A DNA stretch of 47,500 nt from Neocallimastix lanati (nom. inval.) (GCA_016946835.1 JACVTC010000187.1:1-47500); one strand, 5' to 3'. Positions 1-10,157 are shown, counted from the first letter of the stretch. The notes: generated from the letters alone by a model not told the origin. Made by a program: numbers and translations.

Positions 1-240
1 TTATTAATAACTAATAAAATATATAATAATTTATCAAAATAATTAATAATCATAAAAATTGATTATTAAAAACTAATAAAATATCTATAATAATTTATTA
101 AATAATTAATAATCATAAAAAATTGATTATTAAAACTAATAAAATATCTATAATAATTTATTAAATAATTAATAATCATACTTTTGATTATTAAAACTAA
201 TAAAATATTTATAATAATTTATTAATTAATTAATAATAAA
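1..240. repeat. AT-rich minisatellite, unit about 62-64 bp, about four copies
   Basis: Four head-to-tail copies of a unit containing 'attaaaactaataaaatat' followed by a TAAT-rich stretch and 'ttaataatcat' start near 1, 62, 124 and 188. Copies differ by a few bases and by a short A-run. The array continues into the first copy of the larger duplicated segment. No coding potential is visible. Confidence 0.7.
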
Positions 241-819
241 GAATAATTTATAAGAAATATTTACATGTTTTTATATTTTTCTTTGATTTTAAGCTATTTA
301 CATTAAAAATAATAAAATTAATAAAAGAGAAATAAAGAATAATTTATTATTAAATTAAACAATATTTACAATTAAAATGTTAATAAAGATAAGTTTTAAA
401 ATGTTATTTTAATTACAATTTGTTTATAAAAGTTGAGTTATAAAATAAATAAAATAATCATTATTTTAAATAAAAGTAACTTAAAAAATTATTTAACTAT
501 TTAATTTTAATTTTGCGATGTTTATAAGTTTGTTTATTTGTTGTTTATAATTTATTAAATATGTTTATTATTTTGTTTATTTGTAGTCTTAGAAAAATAT
601 TATTTATTAATTTATTTTAGTTTTTAATTAAAATTATTAATGATTAATTAATTTATTATTATTTTATTTTAATTATTTTTATTTAATTAATTTTTCTTAA
701 ATATGGATTTAATTTTTTTTTTTTTTTTTAGAATGGATTAATTTTTGGGTTAAGTTAGACAGAATTTGTTTTTTTATTATTTATTTTAATTTAATAATTT
801 TGTTATTTATCATTTTTGG
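130..819. repeat. Direct duplicated AT-rich segment, copy 1
   Basis: This roughly 690-bp segment recurs almost unchanged at about 1689-2369. The copies differ by scattered substitutions and by the length of a T-run (about 719-729 here). Copy 1 ends at 'gttatttatcattttt', after which the sequence diverges into a GC-rich hairpin. No open frame is seen. It could be a fragment of an older mobile element or duplicated tRNA-flanking DNA; I cannot tell which. Confidence 0.75.
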
Positions 820-841
820 TAGACTCGGGGTTGACACTTAG

Positions 842-895
842 ATATTTAAAATCAAGCAGGGGGGGACGGGTATTACCCTGCTTTGATTTTAAATA
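842..895. other. GC-rich hairpin in AT desert
   Basis: A long inverted repeat: 'atttaaaatcaa' plus 'gcaggg' on the left pairs with 'ccctgc' plus 'tttgattttaaat' on the right. This gives an 18-bp stem with one bulged base and a G-rich loop containing a run of seven G. It stands out because the surrounding kilobase is almost pure A/T. It lies just beyond the end of repeat copy 1. Function unknown: structured transcript, element terminus or pausing site are all possible. Confidence 0.6.
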
Positions 896-1688
896 AAAAA
901 AAAAAATAATTCTTTATTAAAAATTATTTATTTTTTTTATTAATATAAAAGTTTTTTATTTAAAGTACACATATTTAATTTTTAAGAAATTGTTACAATA
1001 TTTATATTTTTTTATAAATTTAAAGTATAATTAATTGTTTATAATTTAAGTAATTTTATAGAATTATTGAATTAATTTTATATCAATAATTCATTTTTGT
1101 TTTAATTTTTATAAATATAATAATATAATATTCAAATATAATTTAATTAAAAATAATTATAAAATAAATATATAGAAAATAGTTTTTACTATTTTCTTTG
1201 ATATTTTTAAGTTAAATAAATTGTTTTTAAAGATTAATATAATAAATTTAATAATCTTTAATTATTTTAAATAATACTTGTAATTATTTTTAAAAATAAA
1301 ATAAAATTTTTATAATATTTAATTAATAAATTGATAATAATAATTTTTATAATAAGTAAAAATTTTTAATAATAATTTTTAATAATAAATTTAATTAATA
1401 ATCTTAATAATTTTATAATAATATTTAATAGTTATAATATATAAATTTTTATAATAATATTTAATAATTTTAATAATTTTATAATATTAATAATTTATAA
1501 TAATTTTTAGAATAATATTTAATTAATAATTTTAATAATTTTATAATAATTTTTATAATAATATTTAATTAATAGTTTTAATAGTTTAGTATCTTAAAAG
1601 TATAATTTTAATATTTACAATTGTATTTTAATATACATATATTTAATAATATAACAATAAAATAAGTAATTAAAATTTATTTACATTA
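896..1688. other. Non-coding AT-rich spacer
   Basis: Almost pure A/T sequence built from TAATAATTTTTATAAT-like words between the two copies of the duplicated segment. I see no gene, RNA or clear element boundary in it. Confidence 0.6.
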
Positions 1689-2369
1689 TTAAAACTAATA
1701 AAATATCTATAATAATTTATTAAATAATTAATAATCATACTTTTGATTATTAAAACTAATAAAATATTTATAATAATTTATTAAATAATTAATAATAAAG
1801 AATAATTTATAAGAAATATTTACATGTTTTTATATTTTTCTTTGATTTTAAACTATTTACATTAAAAATAATAAAATTAATAAAAGAGAAATAAAGAATA
1901 ATTTATTATTAAATTAAACAATATTTACAATTAAAATGTTGATAAAGATGAGTTTTAAAATGTTATTTTAATTACAATTTGTTTATAAAAGTTGAGTTAT
2001 AAAATAAATAAAATAATCATTATTTTAAATAAAAGTAACTTAAAAAAATTATTTAACTATTTAATTTTAATTTTGCGTTGTTTATAAGTTTGTTTATTTG
2101 TTGTTTATAATTTATTAAATTTGTTTATTATTTTGTTTATTTGGAGTTTTAGAAAAAATATTATTTATTAATTTATTTTAGTTTTTAATTAAAATTATTA
2201 ATGATTAATTAATTTATTATTATTTTATTTTAATTATTTTTATTTAATTAATTTTTCTTAAATATGGATTTAATTTTTTTTAGAATGGATTAATTTTTGG
2301 GTTAAGTTAGACAAGAATTTGTTTTTTTATTATTTATTTTAATTTAATAATTTTGTTATTTATCGTTTT
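1689..2369. repeat. Direct duplicated AT-rich segment, copy 2 (interrupted by retrotransposon)
   Basis: Second copy of the segment at 130-819, carrying two of the minisatellite units at its left end and the same 'gaatggattaatttttgggt' block near the right end (2283 here, 731 in copy 1). It is cut at 2369 by the retrotransposon LTR. The pre-insertion sequence resumes at 11302 and leads directly into the tRNA-Ser gene. Confidence 0.75.
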
Positions 2370-3206
2370 TGTTATGGTTCGGGTTTTATTAGAATTTTTA
2401 TTTAATTATTTATTTTCAATATTTTTCTGTCTACATTTTAATTCTTGAAAAACTTCACTTATTTATACTTTTTGAAAAAAAAATAAATATGTAAAGCCTT
2501 TCTACATTTTGTTATCATATTTAAAAAAAATAATCTACTATTACTAATTACTTCAATTTTATATTAATTTAAATTAATTAATTCATAAATATTTTTATTT
2601 TAATAAATTTTGTTTATATAATTTTATATTATTTTTCATATACTAAAACTAAATTATTTAATATATACGAAAAGAAACAAACAAAATTTAAAAAGATTTT
2701 ACAGAAAAATAAAGTTATTTTAATCAAGAATGTTAATATAATATTCTTATATTTTATATAAAATAAATTTAAAAACTATAATATATTTAATATTTATTAT
2801 TAATCAATTAAGATTTGATTTTATTTGTGGGGAATAAAAAAAATATTAAATAATCAATTTAAAAATAAAATAAAATACTAAAAAGAATACAAGTTTAATA
2901 TTGATACAATATAATAATAATATAATAATATATTTGAAAATAAAAATAAAATATTAATATTGATAATAAACACTTTAATAAAATAATAAAATTTAAGGTT
3001 AAATTATAGATATTGATATTAATAATAAAAATATAGAATTATTGATAATATTTTAGAAACTTTTAATAAAAATAAAAAAAATATATTTAGAAAATATTTT
3101 AGTATAGAAAATATAGTAAAGTAATATTAAGTAAAGAATAATATAATGGATTCTAAAGTAAGTTGAAATTCTAATTAATAATCCATTATATGTTCGTTCT
3201 TTACCA
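2370..3206 (-). repeat. 3' LTR of the Ty3/gypsy element
   Basis: 837-bp direct repeat matching 10465-11301. In element sense it starts TGGTAAAG and ends CCATAACA. Near its sense 5' end is a 12-bp-stem hairpin (3141-3191, 'tataatggatt' against 'aatccattata'). Its first six sense bases also encode the last codon and stop of pol. Confidence 0.95.
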
Positions 3207-6200
3207 AGATGCCCCCACTAAGACTCTAGCTGAGTTATACTTTACTATATTTTTCAAATGAACATTACGATTCATTTGAATCATAGTATTTGGGTCCGCA
3301 AGTGTTACGGTATTAAATTGTTTTTTTATTACTTTTAAAGGACCAACAAAATAAGGTTCTAATTTAGAACGACTAAAATTTCGAACAAGAACTAAATCAC
3401 CGATTCTTATGTTTTTGGAATTTTTCATGCTATTTTTTTCTTCCCTTCGATTGGCCCAATATTTACTTGCGTTCTTTACATTTTCAGCTGCTTCCATGGT
3501 CCACCTATAATGTGAGATAAATTTTTCTAAAAGAATTTCATCTGAAGATTTATTCACTCCTTGTGTAGGTCTAGCAGCAATGTCGAAAGGCTGTTGATCC
3601 TCACGACCATAAACTAATTCGAAGCTAGAATGTTTGGTTACAGAATTCTTTGTAGTTCTAAGGGCCCACAAGGCTGAAGGTAATACCTCATCCCAGTCTT
3701 TATTTTCTTCACCAAGTAATCTCAATAATTTACCAATTTCTTTATTCCTATTTTCAACCAATCCATTACTTTCTGGGTGATAGGTAGTGGTAAATTTTAC
3801 GTAAACATCATATAAGTCCAGGAATATTTTAGTCATATCCGATGTGAATTGAACTCCATTATCCGTTGTAATGACTTGAGGAACTCCATGTCTAGCGAAA
3901 ACATTTATTAAAAACTTAATGATGTCCTTAGATGTAATATTTTCAGTAGGTTCAGCCTCCACCCACTTTGTGAAATAATCCACCGCAACAATGATATATT
4001 GGTTTTTATTACTAGTCTTTATTAAGGGACCAATAATATCAAGTCCAAGATGAGTAAAAGGGCCTTCAACTTCTGTTGGAATGTTTTCAGTTGGTTCTGG
4101 ATATGGCTGAGGGCGATTTAACTGACATTTTTCGCATTTTGAAATTATCCGTTTTATATCGTTGACCATATCATTCCAGTAGTAACTTTTTCTAAGTCTT
4201 TGATATGTTTTATAATAACCTTCATGACCAATATGATGTGCTTCGAGAATTAATTTTAGTTTTTCATTTGTTTCGGTAACAAGTTTTCTATAATTATTTC
4301 CATCTATAAAATAATCTATACCATCAATCTTTGTAAATTTTTCTTCAATAAATTCTTTAATTACTTTAGAAAGTGAATCATTTTCATCATCTTTATTCGT
4401 TTTTATAGCTAATACCTTTTGTTCTTTATCGTTCTTCATTCTAGATAAAGCGTCGGCTACTACATTCTTTTTACCTTGCTCATAGCGAATATCCACTTTT
4501 AGCATACTTGCAGTCAAACACCATCTTGTTTGTCGTGCATTATTCGGTTCCTTATTATTAAATAAACCTAGTAGAGGTTTGTGATCTGTAAAAACTATGG
4601 TTCTAAAGGGGCTTCCCATAATATAAGGTTTTAATTTAGTAATACAATAATATAAAGCCGTTCCTTCCAAATCGGTTATTCCATAATTCTTTTCTGCTTT
4701 GGTTAAGCTACGGCTAATGAAATGAATCGGGTGTTCTATTTCCGATTCGTCTTTCTGCAATAAAACTCCACCAATACCTTCATATGATGCATCTGTTCGA
4801 ATAATGAATTCTTTGGAAAAATCAGGATATTTTAAAATAGGAGCATTAATTAATTTTTCTTTTAATTTGGTAAAACTTTGTTTTTGTTCATTATTCCATT
4901 TATATTTTACGCCTTTTCTTAATAGCTTACAAAGAGAAGCTGAGGTTTGAGCATATTCATTTATAAAGTTCCTATAATATCCTACAGCACCTAAGAATGA
5001 TCTTAACTCATGTATATTCGTGGGTTCTTTCCAGGCTTTAATTGCTTCAATTTTACTATTTTGAGGACTAAGACCCTTAGTAGAAATCTTGTGACCAAGA
5101 ACTTCAACTTCCGTTTGCATAAAGTGACATTTTTCAATATTAATTTTTAATTTATGTTTCTTGAAGATTGCTAATACCTGTTTTATGTGTTGGATATGTT
5201 CTTCGACAGTTTTTGAATATATAAGTATATCATCAATAAAGTTGAAAACACATTTTCCGATTAAAGGAAATAAAATTCTATTCATTTCCCGTTGGAAGGT
5301 AGCCGGAGCTCCAGTTAATCCGAAAGGCATAACTTTGAATTGGTAGTTGCCAAATTTGGTTGTAAAACTGGTTATTTCAACGCTTTCTTCGTCCATTAGG
5401 ATTTGATGGTAACCTGAGTATAGATCCATAGTAGTAAAGATTTTGGCACCATCTAGACTGTCAAATATCTCGTCAATATATGGAAGGGCATAAGAGTCTT
5501 TTTCGGTTAGATCATTCACCTTGCGGTAGTCCACACACAATCTCCATTTTCCATTAGCCTTTGGGACCACAACAACAGGTGAAGACCATTCTGAATAAGA
5601 TGGTACAACTAGCTTTTTCTTAATAAGTTTAATTAGTTCTTCTTTAATAATATCAGATTTAAATTTGGTTACCCTGTAACATCTTTGTTTAACAGGTTTT
5701 GCGTTCGCTTTCAAGTTAATCTTATGAGGTGCTAAGTCTGACGGGGTTAATTCTTCAGAAGATGTCGCTATAATGTCCAAGTTTTCTTCAAGTAATTTTA
5801 CTATTACATCTTTATATTCTTTACAAAGACTTGCTATAAATTTTTCATCATGGATATACTCTTGCGGAGATAGACCTTCAAGTTTCTTTAATTCATTAGT
5901 TGTGTCTTCATCTTCAAGTATTTTCCTTACTATACATACTAATTTTTCTTCTTCTTGGAAATTATTATTAATAGGAGCTATAACGTCGATTAGTCCTTGA
6001 GAATTAAATTGACATAAACTATATCTTATAGGATGGATAAAAAGATTGTGTTCTACTTGAGTTTGAAAATTAATCAACAAATCATAAAATGGGTCATCAT
6101 CATCAATTATACGAAAATCTACTATCATTTTATAATCATTAATCTTAACAGGTATTCGTACAATGATTCCTTCTGAATACTCATCATTCTTAGTCGCTAA

Positions 6201-7337
6201 ACGTATCCTTCCACGACTAATACCTACTTCTTCATAATTTCCAGGTAATTTCTCATAAAATTTTTTTGTGATAACATTGAGATTGCTACAAGAATCAATT
6301 AGTGCTTTACCAGGAATTTCATCTACTGTTACATCAACCATGGCAATATCTTCTTCTGAGGTTTCCTTACTTTTGCTAATATAAGAGTGATCAATATTAT
6401 TTACCAAAGTAGCAGCAGCAATAGTATTGTTTAATGCACCTATTATTTTCTTTTCAGGTTTTTCTAATTTTAATCCTTGACTTACTTGACTTCTGACTTT
6501 TGGAGAAACATTGAGGAGCTGACCGAAACTAATATTACACTTGGTTTCATTCAAATCTTGTAAAACATCATATTCTTCCTGATCCTTACGCATCTTGATG
6601 TTCCTAAGCGTTCTACTAATTGTTGCTTTTTCTTTAGGCTCTTGAAAATCTATGAGCTTCTGTAATGTAATATTCTCATGACCTTCGTCATTAAGCTTTT
6701 CAGGAACTTCAATAACTTCCATTTCATTGATTTGTTTTGTTTTAATAATTTTATCGTTTTCATTATCGATTAATTTATTTAATCGTTGATGCATTTTATC
6801 ACTAGTAGTACTGATGCTATTTCTTTGTTTTGAAGAATCCAGACTTTGCTTTTCTCTTATAGTAATATTATCCTCCCTTTCCTTCCTTTTTCCTTTATTA
6901 TTTCCAAAGTTAGCTCTTTCTTTATTCCGAATTTGTTTTTCTTTGGCTTTCTCAATATTTATATTAGGCTGCGCCATTATCGAAGGATGTAGTTGATTTT
7001 TATTTTTAACAATTATTCTATTTTCTCTTTCCTTCTCTTTTATCTTTCTTATTGCAGGAGTTGTTATAGGGGTAGGATTATCTTTGAGACTTTTACGTTG
7101 TCTCTTTTCATTATTTTCACTAGTTTCATCGTTAGTCGTCAACTTCCTTTTTGTCGCACTAACTATAAATTCTACATCATTCTCATTATCGGATTCTTTG
7201 TGAGTTTCATTAGTATAGGAAGCATCTTCTTTTTCTTCCTTATTATAATCATTTGTACTACTAGGAATGGATTTGTATTGTAATGAAGCTATTTTATTTT
7301 TATAGGGAGTGCTTCCTCTCCCTTTTAGTGGTTTAAA
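3201..7337 (-). CDS. pol: Pol polyprotein (protease-RT-RNase H-integrase), translated by -1 frameshift from gag
   Basis: Makes the enzymes that mature, copy and integrate the element. There is no ATG at the beginning: the frame is open from the slip site at 7331-7337, so I treat it as a Gag-Pol extension. Counting residues from the TTG at 7142 (1313 codons to the stop): a Lys/Glu-rich region 1-250; aspartic protease with D283-S-C near 283 (the usual third residue is Gly); reverse transcriptase about 500-680 with D573 (TMDLYSGY) and FIDD 635-638; RNase H with D784, E826, D853 and D897; integrase zinc finger H-H-C-C ending C1003/C1006; catalytic D1035, D1094, E1130 (a DD35E spacing); and a C-terminal GPY/F-like module with 'YFVGPL' near 1264. 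No chromodomain. The stop lies inside the 3' LTR. Confidence 0.95.
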   Translation of the reverse strand, partial: FKPLKGRGSTPYKNKIASLQYKSIPSSTNDYNKEEKEDASYTNETHKESDNENDVEFIVSATKRKLTTNDETSENNEKRQRKSLKDNPTPITTPAIRKIKEKERENRIIVKNKNQLHPSIMAQPNINIEKAKEKQIRNKERANFGNNKGKRKEREDNITIREKQSLDSSKQRNSISTTSDKMHQRLNKLIDNENDKIIKTKQINEMEVIEVPEKLNDEGHENITLQKLIDFQEPKEKATISRTLRNIKMRKDQEEYDVLQDLNETKCNISFGQLLNVSPKVRSQVSQGLKLEKPEKKIIGALNNTIAAATLVNNIDHSYISKSKETSEEDIAMVDVTVDEIPGKALIDSCSNLNVITKKFYEKLPGNYEEVGISRGRIRLATKNDEYSEGIIVRIPVKINDYKMIVDFRIIDDDDPFYDLLINFQTQVEHNLFIHPIRYSLCQFNSQGLIDVIAPINNNFQEEEKLVCIVRKILEDEDTTNELKKLEGLSPQEYIHDEKFIASLCKEYKDVIVKLLEENLDIIATSSEELTPSDLAPHKINLKANAKPVKQRCYRVTKFKSDIIKEELIKLIKKKLVVPSYSEWSSPVVVVPKANGKWRLCVDYRKVNDLTEKDSYALPYIDEIFDSLDGAKIFTTMDLYSGYHQILMDEESVEITSFTTKFGNYQFKVMPFGLTGAPATFQREMNRILFPLIGKCVFNFIDDILIYSKTVEEHIQHIKQVLAIFKKHKLKINIEKCHFMQTEVEVLGHKISTKGLSPQNSKIEAIKAWKEPTNIHELRSFLGAVGYYRNFINEYAQTSASLCKLLRKGVKYKWNNEQKQSFTKLKEKLINAPILKYPDFSKEFIIRTDASYEGIGGVLLQKDESEIEHPIHFISRSLTKAEKNYGITDLEGTALYYCITKLKPYIMGSPFRTIVFTDHKPLLGLFNNKEPNNARQTRWCLTASMLKVDIRYEQGKKNVVADALSRMKNDKEQKVLAIKTNKDDENDSLSKVIKEFIEEKFTKIDGIDYFIDGNNYRKLVTETNEKLKLILEAHHIGHEGYYKTYQRLRKSYYWNDMVNDIKRIISKCEKCQLNRPQPYPEPTENIPTEVEGPFTHLGLDIIGPLIKTSNKNQYIIVAVDYFTKWVEAEPTENITSKDIIKFLINVFARHGVPQVITTDNGVQFTSDMTKIFLDLYDVYVKFTTTYHPESNGLVENRNKEIGKLLRLLGEENKDWDEVLPSALWALRTTKNSVTKHSSFELVYGREDQQPFDIAARPTQGVNKSSDEILLEKFISHYRWTMEAAENVKNASKYWANRREEKNSMKNSKNIRIGDLVLVRNFSRSKLEPYFVGPLKVIKKQFNTVTLADPNTMIQMNRNVHLKNIVKYNSARVLVGASW
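3207..3222 (-). other. Polypurine tract
   Basis: Directly inside the 3' LTR the sense strand reads AGTGGGGGCATCT before the LTR's TGGTAA. The G-run is the only good candidate for the plus-strand primer. It is embedded in the last codons of pol, so coding and priming share the same bases. Confidence 0.65.
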
Positions 7338-8218
7338 GATTTTCCACTATATAACCGTTTCTTATTTTCTTGAATAATTGCATTTAACTTAGGACAATTA
7401 TACTGCAAATGTCCTGGATCGCTACAATAAAAACAGGCTTTAATGGTAAGATTTTTCATTTTTTTTGTTAAGTCCTCCAATTCGTAATCTTTATTTCTTT
7501 TTGGGCTTCTAACTTCATAATTCTCTCTTACTACCTTTCTGTTGTTTTGATAATTATTCCTGATATTTATTCTTGGGTTGACAATTTCAGTTGAGTACTC
7601 TTTTGAGGGTCTCAAATTCATTACTCTATCAACTTTTTCGGCAATGTCAAACGCCCGATTTAAAGAAATGTCATCCTTAAGGGAGACCCTTTTCCAAGCT
7701 TCTTCATTGTTCCTAAGAGCATCAATATAGTCGAGAACACTGACTCGCTTCTTTCTTTTCTTATCTAATTTCAAATATATGGATCGGAAACGAGTATTAA
7801 AGTCTTTTACTCGCTCATTTCTTTTAATTCTTAAGGCACGGAGCTCACGAAGTAACATATTCTGGTCTTCTTTAAGACCATAAAAAGTTTCTAGTGCTTC
7901 TACAATTTCCTTTAAGGAAGGATATTCATCTTTTTTCTTTTCTTCTGAATCAGATTCTTCTTCTTCTTCGTCCTCACTTTCTGATTCAGAATCGGTACTG
8001 TAACTGTCAATTAAATCCTGGATAACTTCGCGAGGCTCTCCAGTAGACGTGAGTAAGCAGGCGGTAAAAATCTTTTTGGGATCAGTAACTTCCTCAAGTT
8101 TTATCCATAATCGGATTTCTGATTCCCAAGATTTGATATCGAGATTTTCCTTTGAAATTTTCTCGATATCTTTTAATTCCTTTTTTAATTCTTTAAAATT
8201 GATTTTATTTTCAGCCAT
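7325..8218 (-). CDS. gag: Gag polyprotein with one CCHC zinc knuckle
   Basis: Structural protein forming the virus-like particle and binding the element RNA. I start it at the ATG at 8218 (MAENKINF, 297 residues); the frame is open further upstream only from a TTG at 8257. It has a charged N-terminal helical part, an acidic Glu/Asp/Ser stretch near residues 75-100, a Lys/Arg-rich capsid-like middle, a basic segment and one C-terminal zinc knuckle C-x2-C-x4-H-x4-C (CFYCSDPGHLQYNC). That motif is diagnostic for Gag nucleocapsid domains. The stop follows the frameshift signal by one codon, so unshifted ribosomes make Gag and shifted ones make Gag-Pol. Confidence 0.93.
   Translation of the reverse strand: MAENKINFKELKKELKDIEKISKENLDIKSWESEIRLWIKLEEVTDPKKIFTACLLTSTGEPREVIQDLIDSYSTDSESESEDEEEEESDSEEKKKDEYPSLKEIVEALETFYGLKEDQNMLLRELRALRIKRNERVKDFNTRFRSIYLKLDKKRKKRVSVLDYIDALRNNEEAWKRVSLKDDISLNRAFDIAEKVDRVMNLRPSKEYSTEIVNPRINIRNNYQNNRKVVRENYEVRSPKRNKDYELEDLTKKMKNLTIKACFYCSDPGHLQYNCPKLNAIIQENKKRLYSGKSLNH
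7331..7337 (-). promoter_or_regulatory. -1 programmed ribosomal frameshift site T TTA AAC
   Basis: The sense strand reads TCT TTA AAC CAC TAA in the gag frame, so the heptamer T TTA AAC is correctly phased as X XXY YYZ, with the gag stop one codon later. Slipping -1 gives TTT AAA CCA and enters a frame with no stop through to the end of pol at 3201. Eight bases downstream a hairpin forms (GGGAG at 7318-7322 with CTCCC at 7305-7309, 8-base loop). The spacing is typical of -1 frameshift signals. Confidence 0.88.
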
Positions 8219-8342
8219 TTGAAAATTTAAAAATGGTATTAATGCTATGATATCCAATTTAAAAATATGTTTACTTTAAAAATATATTTAATAACAAAAA
8301 AAAAAAAAATAAATTTATCTTTGTTTTATAATAATATAATTA

Positions 8343-8512
8343 TGGACTCAGAAAACCCTCTGACAATCCAATTCTTTATTCCAATAATAATTCAGACTCA
8401 GAATCTCTCTCTGAAAATCTGATAAATTAATTCAGACTCGAAAACACCCTTCGAAAATCTGAAACTAAAAAAAAATAAATTCAGACTCAAAAACGCAATT
8501 TGAAAATCTGAA
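8343..8512 (-). other. Array of four covarying RNA hairpins upstream of gag
   Basis: Four hairpins lie at about 8343-8370, 8391-8424, 8431-8463 and 8480-8512. Units 3 and 4 have an outer stem TTCAGA/TCTGAA; unit 2 has nearly the same stem; unit 1 has TGGA/TCCA instead. The inner stems are TCAGA/TCTGA (units 1 and 2), TCGAA/TTCGA (unit 3) and TCAAA/TTTGA (unit 4). The bases change but the pairing is kept, which argues for selected RNA structure. The position 125-295 nt before the gag start suits a packaging or dimerisation signal (inference). Confidence 0.7.
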
Positions 8513-9482
8513 GCTTTTTATTATGAATTTTAATGTTTATTATATTCTCTTAAGCATTAATACACAAAATATGTATATCTTAATCTTTTTTAAATTTATT
8601 TGTAGTAATAACTTCTTTATTTAATTTTATTTAATATATTTATTTCCTTTATTAAAATAATTAATATAACAAAAAGCAAATTGTATAAATACTTAAATAA
8701 TAATAATAATGTATATTTATTTTTATTTTTATTTCTATTTTGTATATATTTATTATTCTATTAATTCTTTGTTATAACATTTAATGAAATATTAAATAAA
8801 AAGTTAAAATACAAGCCAAACTATATAGTGTTGAACCATCAAATATATAGCTTGTTAACCCTTCTTACAATAAGTCCCCTTAGCTCTTTATTGATAAGTT
8901 GATAATGTCGATTGTTAATTATTAAGAAACTTAATAAAAAGAAGGTAGCAATATTAAATTCTTTTTAATTTGGCTAACTTATTGTTAGTAATAAAGAAGA
9001 TAATAACATATCCTTCCCAGTATCAACAAGATCAAAACAATAAAGTATTATGTGTGGGTGTTCAACTATCCCGCGTAGAGAGTTGTAAGACAGCTTATTT
9101 ATATTTTTCTTTTTAATTAAAATTTAATTAATTATATAACGAATAATAGAAAATTTAACACACACAAAAAAAAATTTCAATTATAAAAATTTCGAAAAAA
9201 AAAATTTAATTATATAAAATCATAAAAATAATACACTTATTTGAAAAATAATAATAATAATCTAATTTTATATATTCTATATATATATATTGTACATGTA
9301 TATATTAAAAAAAAATAAAATAAACTGATAAACATAAAAAAAAATTACAATTTATTATTTAGAATTATTAAAAAAAAAAAATTTATTTATAAAATTTATT
9401 CTTATTTAAAAAAAAATTAAAAATTTGTACTACAAAAAAAAAATTTTTTTTTGCTTATTATTTTAATATTTATCATTAATTA

Positions 9483-9533
<51 letters not shown>

Positions 9534-9744
9534 TTGTTCTACACTAAAGAAAAATTTAATTTATTATTTATTAAAAAAAAAAAATTTATTAATGAAATAT
9601 TTATTATTTTAATAAAAGGAAAAAAAATATATATATATTTTTATTTTATTGCAAAAAAAAAAAAATAATAATAATAATAATAATAGGCGAACAAATTTAT
9701 AAAAGCCTAAAATAAAAATAAAAAAAAAAACTATATATTTTAAC

Positions 9745-9960
9745 GTCACTTCGCAAGAATGACCAGGGTTTTATCAGGGATCGAACCTGACCCACCTCTT
9801 ATTTTCTGCGCGAGTGAACAAACTATCACCTGTTGAAGTGTGTAGTTGCCTTCAGCGTGAAGGTTTTATAGTTCTAGGGCGTATTTGCCTAATTGTCAAG
9901 GATTTGTTCCTTGAGATACTCGCGTTTACAATCTACAAAACCTTGCAAAATTGTAAATAA
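9745..9960 (-). other. Structured leader island with tRNA-like A and B boxes
   Basis: The sense strand carries TGATAGTTTGTT (A-box-like, within a D-arm-like GTGA/TCAC hairpin) and, 29 nt later, GGTTCGATCCC (a good B box) within a T-arm TCAGG/CCTGA. Flanking CACTTC/GAAGTG can pair like an acceptor stem. Next to it are hairpins at 9849-9863 (CCTTCA/TGAAGG), 9896-9914 (TCAAGGA/TCCTTGA) and 9925-9957 (TTTACAAT/ATTGTAAA). CGCGAGT (9809-9815) pairs with ACTCGCG (9918-9924). There is no proper anticodon arm, so this is not a functional tRNA. It may be a tRNA-derived SINE head or a regulatory RNA domain. Confidence 0.5.
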
Positions 9961-10114
9961 GAGTTTATGAAATTAATATCCTGCAAGCTAACACTGTCTT
10001 ACTCGAATATTAACTTCGTAAATTTGTTAACTTTTTATTATTTTTTTTTTTATTATTATTTTTTTATCTATAATCTATAATTAAATAAAGTTACTACAAA
10101 AACTAAAGTTTTCC

Positions 10115-10157
<43 letters not shown>

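Noticed and set aside
1-240. CRISPR-like array
   Set aside because: Units are contiguous without unique spacers, and the genome is clearly eukaryotic.
1-2369. The duplicated blocks as a pair of LTRs of a second retrotransposon
   Set aside because: The 870 bp between them has no coding sequence, primer site or polypurine tract, and the ends are not TG...CA.
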